The notes under the pieces: model-generated
The model's database searches: none
Seen by the model: the letters and a program-made list of their open reading frames with translations, nothing else
What the model was told of the DNA's origin: nothing
In this document: one piece after another, positions 1 through 10,956 of the stretch
Layout: every line of letters begins with the position of its first letter
How positions within the stretch are numbered: position 1 is the stretch's first letter
Assembly: GCA_015179045.1 (NCBI GenBank)
Contig: WHUZ01000178.1
Coordinates: 1-48,175 of the forward strand
Reading direction: 5' to 3'
Source of the DNA: Kalaharituber pfeilii
Lineage: Eukaryota > Ascomycota > Pezizomycetes > Pezizales > Pezizaceae
DNA: 48,175 bases
Translations under genes and position numbers: made by a program

Positions 1-2015
1 AATTTTCCTTACCTCCTTTTTGTCCTCCTTCTTGTCATCATCTCTTCCTCTTATTACCCGACTGATTAGTTGGCTGGGTCGTCTTCCACTCCTTCACGAT
101 TTCCGTAGCCACGCATTTGCTGAAAGTGTGGCCTTTTCTTCCACAGCGAGAGCATTTCCCATCGGCCTTCCATTTGGCGCTGAGTTCCTTGGAGGAGCCG
201 GGGAGGTATGGGCTGGGCTTAGAGGTCGTAGTTTCCACACTGTCCTTCTTCTTCTCTGAAGATTGTTTCCCCTTTGAATGGCCACTAGGTTTGTTACCAC
301 CACTGTGACCCACAACTTGCGTTGTTCGCTCGTCCCATGCCAACCGCTATTACGCGTTTGCACCAGTCATCAAGCGATTCATTGGGTACTCCTGGCTGCA
401 TGAGGAAGAATTGGGTAATGTTTCTTTTCAACCCTTTGACCACCTTGTCCTTGTACGTTTTTTCATCGTAATTGGCTAGGTGGTTCATTTTCTTCATGGC
501 ATTGATATAGTCCATAATTTTACCCTTCTGCGTATAGGTGTCGAGTTTATCTCGCATTTGCTGCTCTTGCATGTGGATTCCCATTTCCTCTACCAAATCG
601 TCCATCCATTTCTCCAATGTGGTATCTCTCCGAGCCCCTGAACCCATGTACATATGTTTGTTTTAGTTATGCCATTTTACTGCCTCCTTGGTTAGAGATC
701 GGAATACATACAGAATTTTGGTATCTTCTTCAGCAAAGGTTTGGTAGTGCTCTTGGAGGTATACTAAGTCCATTACTTCGGACTTCTATACTTGTAGTCC
801 ATTCAGGTTGCTATCCCAAGTTCTTAGAGTCAGGAGGCAGGCAAATAGGATGTACTGGCCAGTGGGTTCGGGTTCAGGTGAATTCCATTGTCTGGTTTTG
901 TGCCTGGCTTTCTTTCTTGGAGGAGGAGATGGTGCTGGTCGGATGGAGAGGACGGTAGTCACTGTTCGTGATGGAGATGGTGATCTAGTTGGCAGTTGGG
1001 AGGGCAGAAGTTTGACTTCAAGAGCTGTTATTTTGTCTTGCAGCTCTTTATTCTGATTCTTGAGAGAGGTGATTTCTGCTTCTAATATTGTTACCTGTCC
1101 TTGACCAGCTCTAATAGCATCTTCTTGGGATACAATTTTTCCTTCTAGATCCTTCTGCTCGGCCTTCTAGTAGTCGAGAAGGATTCTGGTGTCCTGTAGT
1201 TGAGACTCCAAGGTGGCAACCATGGCTCTTTTCTTGTCTAAGGGCTTGATAATTGTAGCATTGGTATCTTTGGTGTACTGCTGCTCTAGGTTCCGTATCT
1301 TTTCCGTGGTATCTGCCTCCCACTTGAGTTTGGCAGTCTCCATTTCGAGTCGATACTTCTTGGTGGCGGCTAAGACTGTTGCTTCGTAATTGGCTTTTTC
1401 CTTCCCTAGCTGTTCCTGAAGCTTGGTTTCCCAAGCTTGGGCTTCGGCTTGGATTTGTGCTTCATAACATTGCTTGTACTTATTAGCATCATGCTTGAGC
1501 TGCTGTTAGAGATTGATAAATTCCTGTTTTAAGAATTCGGCTTCTAATTCTTCTTTTTGGTCAACGTCCATTGCTACCAGTAGTTCTGTCGGTAGTGGGC
1601 AGCTTATCTCGCTTCGGGTTTTTTCGAGCTCATCTGCTATATCTTCTTTAAGCTGTGAAACTAAATTTCATGCCTATTAGGAGAATTGTACTATTAGTGA
1701 GCTGACATATCTCGGATTCACTGCCTCTAAGATAGGAATCAGAAGGATAAGCTTCTCTTGTCTCTGTAGGATCAATTGATCCATGCGGCTTTAGTGGATC
1801 TGAATCCAATTTAGTTCTTGAGTGTCTTCAATGCGCAATTGCTGGGACTGAGACTTTGTTCGAGGCCGGAGTCCTGGTCTTAGAGTGGTGGTGAGGGCCG
1901 ATTGTGCTACTTCTGCACTAGAATCCGAATCCACTTCATCTTTAGATCTCTGATAGACTAGTTCGTTCCCAGCAGTCAATAGCTTGAGAATTATAGGGAA
2001 GTTGTAGGACGCCAT
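1..2015 (-). pseudogene. gag of element A1, frameshifted, with CCHC zinc knuckle
   Basis: Structural Gag protein of a retrotransposon, which packages element RNA into cytoplasmic particles. The start is the ATG at 2015 (MASYNFPIILKLL...), just inside the LTR. The frame then breaks repeatedly. A charged, glutamine-rich coiled-coil-like stretch lies near 1111-1560. A piece at 294-653 resembles the retrotransposon gag core (WMDDLVEEMG, then QFFLMQPGVPNESLDDWCKR). The piece at 38-343 carries a perfect CCHC zinc knuckle, CSRCGRKGHTFSKC (C-x2-C-x4-H-x4-C), followed by a basic tail. The knuckle is intact although the frame linking it to the N-terminus is not. Protease and RT are not reached within the window. 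Confidence 0.8.
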
Positions 2016-2063
2016 TGTTGGTTATTTGTGAGGTTGTGGTGAAACGAGACCCAACAAATATAG

Positions 2064-2701
2064 TGTTACAGGGTACGTTAGGGGTAAGCCGTTTACTAAA
2101 TAACTAAGTGCAACGTAAAATATAATTAAATATAAGTCACGGAAAATAAAGTAGTTAAGGTAGTAAGAAAGCTTTATATTTGTTAGGGTTGAGTTCCAGG
2201 TCCTTGCCCTTCTAACTCTGGTAGGTCAGGCTTCTATTTATATAAAATGTAGTTCTTCAAAGCTGTTACCAAATTCAGCTTGAACGGATTCTGAGGATTA
2301 AGCCAGACCTTGAAAAAAGCCAAGTGACAGCCTTTCTTTTTGACTAACCCTTACAATAAATTCTAGAACAACAAATACAAGAACTTGAAACCTCTAATGC
2401 AAGCCTCTATCTAAAAATACTATCATAACTCCGATTCCTATGCAAAGATTGATGATATAAGAAAATAAGAAAAGGTTATCATACAATGAATAGTACAACA
2501 GAAGCTGCTAGAAGAGTTAGTAACCAAGATTGCTAATCTTAGTAGTTACTTACTTCTTAACTGAAGAAGTTTCACTACCACAGACCTGACTAGTATCGGG
2601 TTAGCTAAACTTCCGACTGGTAGGCTTTATAGTTGGTAGTACCTTTTGACAACACTTAAATAAGATAGTGTTATAGCATGAGAACAATTATGCCTGTAAC
2701 A
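2064..2701 (-). repeat. 5' LTR of element A1 (638 bp)
   Basis: On the minus strand the LTR begins TGTTACAGGC and ends CCTGTAACA, giving matching terminal inverted ends. The copy at 47195-47832 has exactly the same length and is readily aligned by eye. A TATA-like element (TATATAAATAG on the minus strand) lies near 2235-2247, upstream of the probable RNA start; the right-hand copy keeps GTATAAATAG at the equivalent place. The outer 5 bp are GATAT (2702-2706); the partner flank is outside the window, so no target duplication can be tested. Confidence 0.85.
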
Positions 2702-3085
2702 GATATACTATATTGTGATAGTGTACACGGTTTACGGATAGTTGCCAGCTTTGTGGATGAGAGGTTTACGTCCATTGGATAGCTATCGTTTGAGTTCCAA
2801 TAATGAATTAAAGAAGCCAGAGACAAACAAAGACTTGAGTATACTTATAGACTATGTCCGATTTTATAAAGTGGACAGAACTCCACTTTGTCAGGGTTTC
2901 TAGGGTCCACAGTATATCCGTCAGTATCACAGCAGAATATACAGGGCACTTGCTATTATTTTGGTCAACCTTCTATTAATATAAGATAATTACTTAAAAT
3001 AGAAAAGCTGAAGGATCTTATCAAATCTTGATTACTTGTATACCAGTTTAGGCCACACCCATTGGCTGATAGGATTACATGCTAG
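2702..3085. other. no gene recognised; possible upstream exon sequence
   Basis: AT-rich sequence between the A1 LTR and the first plausible intron of the plus-strand relic. I see no convincing reading frame. The last ~30 bases before 3086 could belong to an exon because a GTGAGT donor follows. Confidence 0.4.
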
Positions 3086-4942
3086 GTGAGTTTGGAACCT
3101 GAAGCTCAAGAACTAATCTGTTTCAGGTACTTGATTTTCCCCTCAAAGATGAAGCAATGCGATCAAAAGAAATCTTCGAAGAGGAGACTAGAATGCAGGT
3201 TGAGACAGAGGCCTAGAATACTTGGATAGAGAGAATCAATGATTGGATGCTAACTAAGCTAAGGCACCCAAAATTGATACAGGGCCTAGGAAAAATAAGG
3301 AACATTGGGCAAAGTACTACAAGAAATTCATCAAAGAATTTCTAGAAAAATTTCAATACGTGAAGGTAGTAGGTGACTTGATGAGAGGAGAAATAGTAGT
3401 CACGCTCGCAAGGTGGATACTCACACAATGAGCCAAAATTTAGAGGGTAAAGTCAACCCAAAAAACTTTAGAAAAAAGAGTTATATTTGCTAAAGTGAAC
3501 AGGAGCCAACGAGTGGCAAGGGCAGGACCTTATACCAACTATAGGAACGTTAGATTATTTGTAAGTAACAATGGTAAAGAATATAAACTTTATAAGGGTA
3601 CGAACAATAATACAAAAGCAGTTAATTGTAAATCTAGTTTGACAATAATATAAGACAAACAGGAAAGCGATACCGGTGGCCGATTCAGGTTCCTCCTAGG
3701 TTCGAAGCCATGAAGGAGGCACAGTCGATTGATCAAGGCCCATCATCTAACACATGGGCAAAAAACAAATGCCAAGCCGGTGGTGAGCCGATCACCATGC
3801 CTGTACCAAAGTGAATTAAGCCTGGTAATCTGTCCAGCTGGACAGTAGTTGTGACCACTAGGAATGAAAAGTGAGGAAAGTATCCGCTAAAAGCCACCAT
3901 GTGGAACAGCATTGTCCAAATTATATAAAAGCTACCATGTAGAACAGCATCGTCCAAATCATACAGAGACAGGTAAGATTAAAAACCAACTAGCACATTA
4001 CCTCTATTTTGATCGCAGACTTGTTAAAATATAATGAGCAATGTGTAGTAGAAGGGCCAGCTTTATAGAACCAAACCCTAGACATAGCCCATTCCTATGC
4101 AGGTGAAGATCAGCAAATTGAAATAAAGGTCAGTGCGTATCAAGGAACAGCAAGCATATTGTCTAGTTTCTGAATTGATTAATTATAGGGCTACAAACTT
4201 GCCAAGGAAGGCAGTGCTACTAGTGAAGACAGCCAGATGGACAAAATTGAGGAACTAGGAGTTGAGGAGGTAATGTCAAACATTATAGCTAATCCTAATA
4301 CTTCAGTACAATCAACACTGAAGATGGAGTTACCTATACTAGAGCTAGTAAAAAGAAAGCCTATGGTTAATAGGTTGCAAGCACTAAAAGATCTTTATTA
4401 GAAATGGAACAGTACCCTACAAGGGAATGATGGAGCATCCCTACCATTCGACGAGACGTTTGATATCTACTATCGAAAACTATCAACTATAGCAGCTTGT
4501 TGGGAAGAAGAATTTTTCCTAGCCTTAGCAATGGCTCTACATAGTCATGGACGTACATACCCTTTAGAAGCCACAAGCCTTCTGCATATGCTTTTGCATG
4601 ATGGGCTTGAAGGGATTGCTAGGAAGAAAACTTACGATCTGAAGGCTAACATGCAGACTCATCAAATAGTTAAGACTCTCGACGAAAATCACAGTGATGA
4701 TCTCTCTATTGAGGTTAGGCAGTATTGTTTTTACAACATACCTGTGCTTCATGGTATACAGTTGCAGGAAGACCAAATTCGGCCTATGGCATTCATTTAT
4801 GATTCAAGAATAGAAAATAAAGCTGCAGTCCTGCTCACGAGTCTATTAGGTTCGGGAAGGGTAGGCTTCACTCTAGCTGGAATGGGATGGATTTGATGCT
4901 AATACTTTACAGATATATATTGCATTGGCAGCACTATTAAGG
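3086..4942 (+). pseudogene. unrecognised intron-containing fungal gene, 5' part, interrupted by B1
   Basis: Function unknown. A plus-strand frame reads through four plausible GT-AG introns: 3086-3126, 3973-4018, 4129-4188 and 4861-4912 (52 nt, TGCTAAT branch site). The last two are phase 0. Removing 4129-4188 joins IEIK to GYKLAKEG, and removing 4861-4912 joins SLLGSGR to IYIALAALLR. The best coding run is 4441-4860, with residues such as MALHSHGRTYPLEATSLLHM. Stops at 4066 and 4399 look like C-to-T changes. The frame stops at 4942 where LTR element B1 entered and resumes at 10962 in the same phase. I considered DNA/RNA-virus origin, but the introns argue for a host gene. A true start codon was not found. 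Confidence 0.6.
3889..3964 (+). repeat. 38-bp tandem duplication, two units
   Basis: Two neighbouring copies of a segment starting AAAAGCYACCATGT and ending CGTCCAAATCATAC (or its transition variants) lie 38 bp apart. The differences are transitions. The unit length is not a multiple of three, so the duplication shifts the reading frame of the surrounding gene relic. Confidence 0.7.
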
Positions 4943-5680
4943 TGTTACGGGCATGAGGTGCTCGGCTCTGATAGGCACTGGAAGGGACTGGATGTTACGG
5001 GTACGGTGGGGAACACAGCGGTGCTGGCGTCATCCCAGAAGTGTGAATACAGCGGGTCGGAATGGCTACAGAGGTGTATACGGCGGACCGGAAGGGCAGC
5101 TACTGAGCAGGGGGCATGCAGCGGAGCGCAGCGATTCACGGGCATAATAGTAGAATGATAGGTTCAGAGTTATAGAGGACTTAGGACACCACTTGTGTCT
5201 TGATTCTTCTAACTATGCTATCACCAGCTGGCGCTTATATAGACTTCAGCGCAGCCATACATGAGGGGTCAACAAATGAATAATTGGCTGGCAACGCGGC
5301 GATTCCTTATCAATGCCAATACCCATGGTAATAGGCATACATAACGAAAACATGCAAAAATAGTATGTGACAAAGATAACGAATGTACTAATGCATGTGC
5401 GTATATTAATAAAGCTTCCATAACGCGAGTGTATGCATCAAGCTGCATTCCAGATAACACACCCTTCCATAGTACTGCCCTATCTAAATGATGCGAGAAT
5501 CAACAGCCAAGCCTAACGGGTGATCAGTCCAGTCAATCAGGGTTGGTCTTATGTTCGATTGTAGGGTCAGTGTTTTCCCCTTGGCAGGTAAGTCTTCACC
5601 TTTAGCCGTGGCAGCTAATTAGTAGTGGAACTCTTGCCACTTGCCATAGTGGTAGGCAAGTTTCTACCTTAGCCATAACA
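4943..5680 (-). repeat. 3' LTR of B1 (738 bp)
   Basis: Begins TGTTACGGGC and ends CCATAACA on the plus strand; consensus ends are TGTTACGG...CCGTAACA. A TATA element (CTATATAAGCGCC on the minus strand) lies near 5234-5246, agreeing with minus-strand transcription. Left flank TAAGG is the target duplication. Confidence 0.9.
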
Positions 5681-6149
5681 TTACCCCCCCGTTTAGGGTA
5701 CTCGTCCCAAGTAACAATTACCAACAGAAAACCAAACTAATTAGCATTATGGGTCTTATACTTTGGCTATCGGCATACCTTATATGCGAGGTAACACACG
5801 AGCTGAACCGCAGTTGCCCATGGCCGATAGTGAGACTGGTGTGTCTTTCACTTATCATCAGTGAGCCGTTAAAAACCTTCCCGAAGACAAAACCCAATGG
5901 GAAAAAGTCTTCGTAAGGAAAAGGTACTTACGTCAATGAACCATCCGAGTAGCATAGCAGCACAGAATTCCCATTTGTACAATATGCTCTGTCCCATAAG
6001 CCATCAATACTTTATTGGACCATAGGGTCCCGAAGACTTCCTCGGATGTTGATCCTGGAACTCTCTAACAGATTCCAACGATCTACTAAGATTCTCAACT
6101 GTTTCCCAAATCTCGTCATCTCTGCCATAGTTTGGTCATGGAAGATGTA

Positions 6150-6710
6150 GAGATACTATTTGGGAGTCTGTATTACACACTCTCTGCAATACCAGACGTT
6201 CCACGTCAGAGACTCTGTTGGTCTAGGGGTGGTAAGTGGTACAGAGTTAGAGTTCTGTAATGTCTTGTCAAAGGGCTGAGGCGAATTGTGGTCCACGTTC
6301 AGAGGTGATGTGGCGGGTAGACCAAATTGCATGAGGACATCATTGAAGGCGTTGGCGACGTCTCGAGTTGTCAAAGTATTTTTTACCGGTGTATAGTGCA
6401 GCGCTGCATTTCGGTGAACCAGTTTGTGACAACTGAAATAGCGTTAAAGCCCTTAGTAGTTCTCCAACAAAGTCCATAGCTATCTCCTCTCAAGGCTTTG
6501 TACTAGTAGGCATTGGCATAAGTCTAGTTTGCCTCAGATGTCGGTCGGCTTTGGCCTTCAAGCAGGCTATACAACCAGCGATATAATCGGCTACTTGGTC
6601 TTTCCAGCCGTACCAGTAGAAGTTCCGAGAGAGGAGCCTGATGCACACCCCAGTGTTAAGCCACGTTACTATCGTGGCATCATCACTATCACGTCCAGTC
6701 AATACTGGTT
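6150..6710 (-). pseudogene. integrase relic of B1
   Basis: The segment 6490-6702 encodes the H2C2-type integrase N-terminal domain, with CIACLKAKADRH as the paired cysteine part. The catalytic-core segment at 6156-6374 includes TTRDVANAFNDVLMQFGLP; in a neighbouring frame it carries SERGPQF, where most integrases have SDRG. This order, after RT, defines the Ty3/gypsy layout. Several frameshifts separate the pieces. Confidence 0.75.
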
Positions 6711-7269
6711 CGGGTACCTAGGACCTGTAATTATTTCTCACCCATTTGTCACCGTTGACCCCAGGGATATTAGTTCATATGTCTTTCCACTTCACTAGTT
6801 CGAGAGGGAGCATCTGTTTTGCCGTTAGGCTTTCGTAATCGAATTCGGAAAGTTAGCTCCCGTTGGCTTGTCGGCTGTTAAGGCGTTGTTTGGTGGTGAA
6901 GTACGTGGTGGTTAGTGAAGACGGTGAACTTAATTTCAAATAGCTCTATCCTCTATTTGTACAATCAAGGATTGCCAAGAGTTCGTTATCATGAATAGAG
7001 GTAGTTTCGTTCGGCAGGGGTCAGTATTCGGGAGTGGTACTCGCAAGGGTGATGGGTAGTAATGTCATTCTTAAGCTCAAGACGCCAGCGAGTGCCTGGT
7101 CTAAGTGGTCGGTTTCATAATCGTTGGCAGGGATCGATCGAACTGTCGCAATATAGGAGCACTGATGAACTTGTCTTGGAGTTCTGTAAAAGCAGCTTGC
7201 TAGTCTGTGCCTTCCAAAGAAAGGGTATGTCTCCGGTTAAGGCTTGTAAGTGGTCGGGTTGTAGCGGAG

Positions 7270-8040
7270 TAAATTAAGTCGGTGGTAGTAGTTGAGGATG
7301 AATCGGCGACAGCAGTTTGCAAAGCCTAGAAAGGCTTGCACCTTCTTTTATCGGCTGTGACCAGTCGCGAATGGTAGAAAGTTTGAATGGGTGCATCTTA
7401 ATCTCAAGACCAACAATAAAATGACTAAGGAACATGGTTTCATGCACATGGAACTCGCACCGTGAGCCCATGTTTGCTCAATCCTGGCAAGCACTTTTCC
7501 ACTATCCTTTTATGGTCTTGTTCGGACTTGCCTTCATTGATTAAGAGTCCAGGTACCGAACAACTCTACCGATGCAAGTGGGGATCTCATCCATCATCTC
7601 TTCGAAGGAAGCAGGTATGATGAGTTCGAGAGGTATGACTGGGTACTTCGAATAAGCCGTTGGCTGTGTTTGACAGCCGCCATTTGTCGCCTCACTTAAT
7701 TCACATGGGGTTGTTGCCATTATCGAGATCGAGTTTGGTAACCCATTTACCGCTTTGGGTCTTTTTGAGGAGTTCCGACGTTAAGGGCAGAGGGTGTTTG
7801 TTCAGAGTAGTGAGTTTGTTTAGTGCCCTTATAATCAATGTACGGTCGAAGGGACCCATCTATCTTCCGAAAAAATCGGTGAAGCTGCTTTTGACCTTGA
7901 CCTTCGTATCTTCCCTGCTGGTAGGTGTTCAACGATATACCTCTAAGGAGCCTCATCTTCTTTTCAGGTACACTGGACCATGGGAAGGCTTCGCATCAAA
8001 ATTCTCGAAAGGGATTTCATAATTCCAGCTTTAGTGAGGA
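7270..8040 (-). pseudogene. reverse transcriptase relic of B1, YxDD motif frameshifted
   Basis: Pol RT of a gypsy element. On the minus strand, in order: the WDHAI / KPPHGPVY entry region near 8000, RPYIDYKGT near 7845 (RT motif equal to LRxCIDYR), KLDLDNGNN (motif A, catalytic Asp retained in this copy) near 7740, EEMMDEIP near 7590, then YLD followed directly by a shifted frame at 7541-7557 where the second Asp of YxDD should be. Downstream, CEFHVHETMFLSHFI and MHPFKLSTIRDW (7274-7471) match the thumb/primer-grip region. The YxDD defect is shared with B2 and B3. Confidence 0.8.
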
Positions 8041-8661
8041 GGTAAGTGGCATACCTATTCCTCAGAAAAAACATTAACATATCGCGAGTGCTAGTACTCG
8101 CGTGCATCAATTAATAAAATATCACCCTCTTTAAGGGTGTCATCAGAAAAACAGAAAGCAACTCAATACGAGTGCAACAAACATGCTATGCTTCAGGATG
8201 CTATTGACTCAGACACAATGATGTATCCACCAATATCCATAATTTCAGTATCAAGATCGAAGACAAATTTCTTACCCGTCTGGTGGGAGTTCAGAACAAA
8301 AGACGAAACAAAGTCAATAGAGACTTATCAGACTTTCTCAAAATGTCATTGACTTCGGACACAATTAATGATGCATCTGCCGATATCCATAACTTTGGCG
8401 TCAAAATCGAAAACAAATTCCTTAACCGTCTGGCAGGAGTTCAAAACAGAAGGCGACATAAAAACAAGGAATGCCTTATCAGATTTTCCCGGAATGCCAA
8501 TAGAAGGCACATAATCCCAAGCGGAGGAAACAGAATCAGGAACCGGGACGCCAGAAAACGAAAACGAAAGTAAAAACGAAAACAAAAACGAAAACGAAGG
8601 ATTCTCAAGAATCTTAATTATCACGGGTCTTGCTTGTGACCTCATCTTCAACTCCTTACCC

Positions 8662-8738
8662 AGTCTGCCAAGGAAACAATCGGCGCAGGGGCCGCACGGT
8701 CCACAATAGCCCTAATAGTCTTTCCAGTTTTGAATTTT
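8662..8738 (-). pseudogene. aspartic protease core relic of B1
   Basis: On the minus strand this segment encodes the retropepsin-like block V-R-A-I-V-D-C-G-A seen intact in B2, with the catalytic Asp in a DCGA version of the usual D(S/T)GA motif. In B1 the same block is recognisable with transitions. Confidence 0.6.
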
Positions 8739-8999
8739 ACCTCGCAACTGAGGAGGTCACTGTGACGGGAAGTCCTACACGCTGAGCAGGGTCCCCATCC
8801 ACTCTAAGTTAGACAGTTCAGTGATCCTCTCGGATCCGTCAATGGCCTATGAGGTAGCCAGAATCTCTCTTCGTCTTCTTTGGGCTAGTTGAGAGACTGG
8901 ATTCGTAACTTCGGGGTGTTTTACTTCTTCTTTGTCTTCTTTCTTTGGCTTCGGTTGAGTTTCCACCACTTCTTTTCATAGTATAATGTCATCTTGTAC

Positions 9000-10180
9000 C
9001 TGATGCATCGGTTGCCTTTTTGTCTAAATCAGTTCTTCAGGTATATCATCACTCTTCTTGTTCTTCGGACCTGGAGGTGGCTATATCGTAGAGCTGCTGC
9101 TGACGGAGGTGATGTTTGTCATGGTGGTAGAGGGAGTGAAGCGCTTATTTCCCAGGCTTTCCAAGGGCGTTGGCAATGGAAACTTCCATTGGTTCTAGTT
9201 GCTTTGATACTCAAAATGACCTACTAGAAGGTTCCGGATATCTTCCGAATGCTGGCGGAGACGTCGGAAATGAGGACAGGGTCGGGAGTCTTTGCCACAT
9301 CGTTGAACTCATCGATCTCAATTAAGAAATCCTGCATCCTACCCTACTGCTTGCGTCCGAATGTTTCGAGCAGCCTCAGCAATGGCTGAGGGGTCCTGGA
9401 AGGTCATATGCAGTAGGGTGAAGGCCGTGGCATATAACGCTGAGGGGTTCCAATGGAAAAGGTGAGGGCAGGGCCCTCTAAATGAGAGGTTTCGTCGTCA
9501 GCAGTAATTCGCGAACTCCTAATCCATCGTTGGACCAGGAAGGAAAATTGTTAAGCTCTTTTTCATCCCCATCAAACTTTTCTAGAGGAGAGAATTTTCG
9601 CAGGAGGCTGAGGAGGGGACAAAGGCCCCACGGCATCAACTGACGAAGAAGTAAGGCCCCATAGCAATAACTGACTCATGGGGGTAACGAGGAGGGGGAG
9701 GAGGAGAGAAAAGTAATAGGGTAGTGCTTGACTTGTGGGGAATAACGAAGAGGCGTAGGGTCTTGTACTCGACGAGAACCGCAAGGCGGGGCACGAGTAG
9801 GAGGCGTACGGGCCGTACAATTTACCAACTCGGGTTAGGGGAAAGTTTGCAGGTTGCGGAGGAAACCGTACCATCAGTACCCGGCGGAGATGCTTCGGAG
9901 GAGAGCCTTTCGAACCTGAGTAGGTCAAGGAGGGTACGCTAGCTGTCATCGTTGCAGAGTCGGTACTGGCTGAAATGCTAGCTGCTGCAATACTTGATCA
10001 CGCATATTTGCCGGTAGCTCAGCAACATGGGTTATTGTGTTTTGCAGTTCTTGCTAGCTTTGAAAGAAAGGGGTGGATACATTACCTTAAGACGCTTGCT
10101 CATCACGGAGGTTAGCGACATCTCCGGGGAGAGGTCCTTGAGGAAGAAGAGGCAGCGGATGAGCCTTCCGGTACTGATAT
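9000..10180 (-). pseudogene. gag relic of B1, start codon lost
   Basis: Homologous to the gag of B2 by eye. The start codon, ATG in B2 at 23819, is ATA here (10178-10180), a G-to-A change. Fragments include a proline-rich segment and the gag-core block around 9540-9600 that corresponds to KIPPPEKFDGDEKELDNFL in B2. Frame is broken many times. Confidence 0.7.
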
Positions 10181-10219
10181 TGTAGAGGTGGAGTGGTAGG
10201 TGAAAGAGGAGCAGTATAA

Positions 10220-10956
10220 TGTTACAGGCATGAGGTGCTCAGCTCCGGTAGGTACTGGAAGGGACCGGATGTTACGGCTATGGTGGGGAACACGGCAGTC
10301 CCGGTGTCGTTCCGGAAGTGTGAATACAGTGGGTTGGAATAGCTATAGAGGTGTATACGGCGGACCGAAAGGGCAGCTACTTAGTAGGGGGCACGCAACG
10401 GAGCAGAGCGATTCACGGGCGTAATGGTGAAACGATAGGTTCAGAGTTATAGAGGACTTAGGATACCGCTTGTGTCTTGATTCTTCTCACTATGCTATCA
10501 CCAGCCGGCGCTTATATAGACTTCAGCGTAGCCATACATGAGGGGTCAATGAATGAATAATTGGCTGGCAACACAGCGATTCCTTATCAATGCCAATACC
10601 ATGATAATAGGCATCCGGAACGAAAACATGCAAAAATAGTATGGGACAAAGTTAATGAATGTACTAATGCATGTGCGTATATTAATAAAGCTTCCATAAC
10701 TCGAGTGTATGCATCAAGCTGCATTCCAGATGACACACCCTTTCATAGTACTGCCCTATCTAAACGATGCGAGAATCAACAGCCAAGCCTAACAGGTGAT
10801 CAGTCCAGTCAATCAGCATTGGTCTTATGTTCAATTGCAGGGTCAGCATTTTCCCCTTGGCGGGTAAGTCTTCACCTTTAGCCATGGCAGCTAATTAGTA
10901 GTGGAACCCTTGCCCCTTGCCATAGTGGTAGGCAAGTTTCTACCTTAGCCATAATA
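10220..10956 (-). repeat. 5' LTR of B1 (737 bp)
   Basis: Begins TGTTACAGGC and ends CCATAATA on the plus strand, both one transition away from the consensus. It is followed by the second TAAGG target duplication at 10957-10961. Confidence 0.9.

Larger units (their letters stand above)
1..2701 (-). mobile_element. LTR retrotransposon A1, 5' part (LTR + gag), cut by window edge
   Basis: Reading leftwards, a 638-bp LTR (2064-2701) is followed by a broken gag reading frame that continues to the window edge. The pol genes would lie outside the window. A second copy of the same LTR and gag start lies at 47195-48175 in the opposite orientation. After the LTR, on the minus strand, comes a short leader and then the gag ATG at 2015. 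Pol is not visible, so a Ty3/gypsy assignment rests only on the gag layout with a zinc knuckle and is tentative. Confidence 0.85.
4943..10956 (-). mobile_element. Ty3/gypsy element B1, full-length, TSD TAAGG
   Basis: A complete insertion of 6.0 kb with two LTRs (4943-5680 and 10220-10956) and a 5-bp target duplication TAAGG at 4938-4942 and 10957-10961. Reading leftwards it has gag, protease, RT, RNase H and integrase relics in gypsy order. The polypurine tract next to the 3' LTR is the C7 run at about 5683-5690 (GGGGGGGTAA on the minus strand). The element sits inside the exon of the plus-strand gene relic. Divergence between its LTRs is clearly larger than in B2, so it is older. Confidence 0.92.

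Noticed and set aside
617..1056. Plus-strand open frames across 617-1056
   Set aside because: They lie antisense to the gag relic of A1 and show no recognisable protein.
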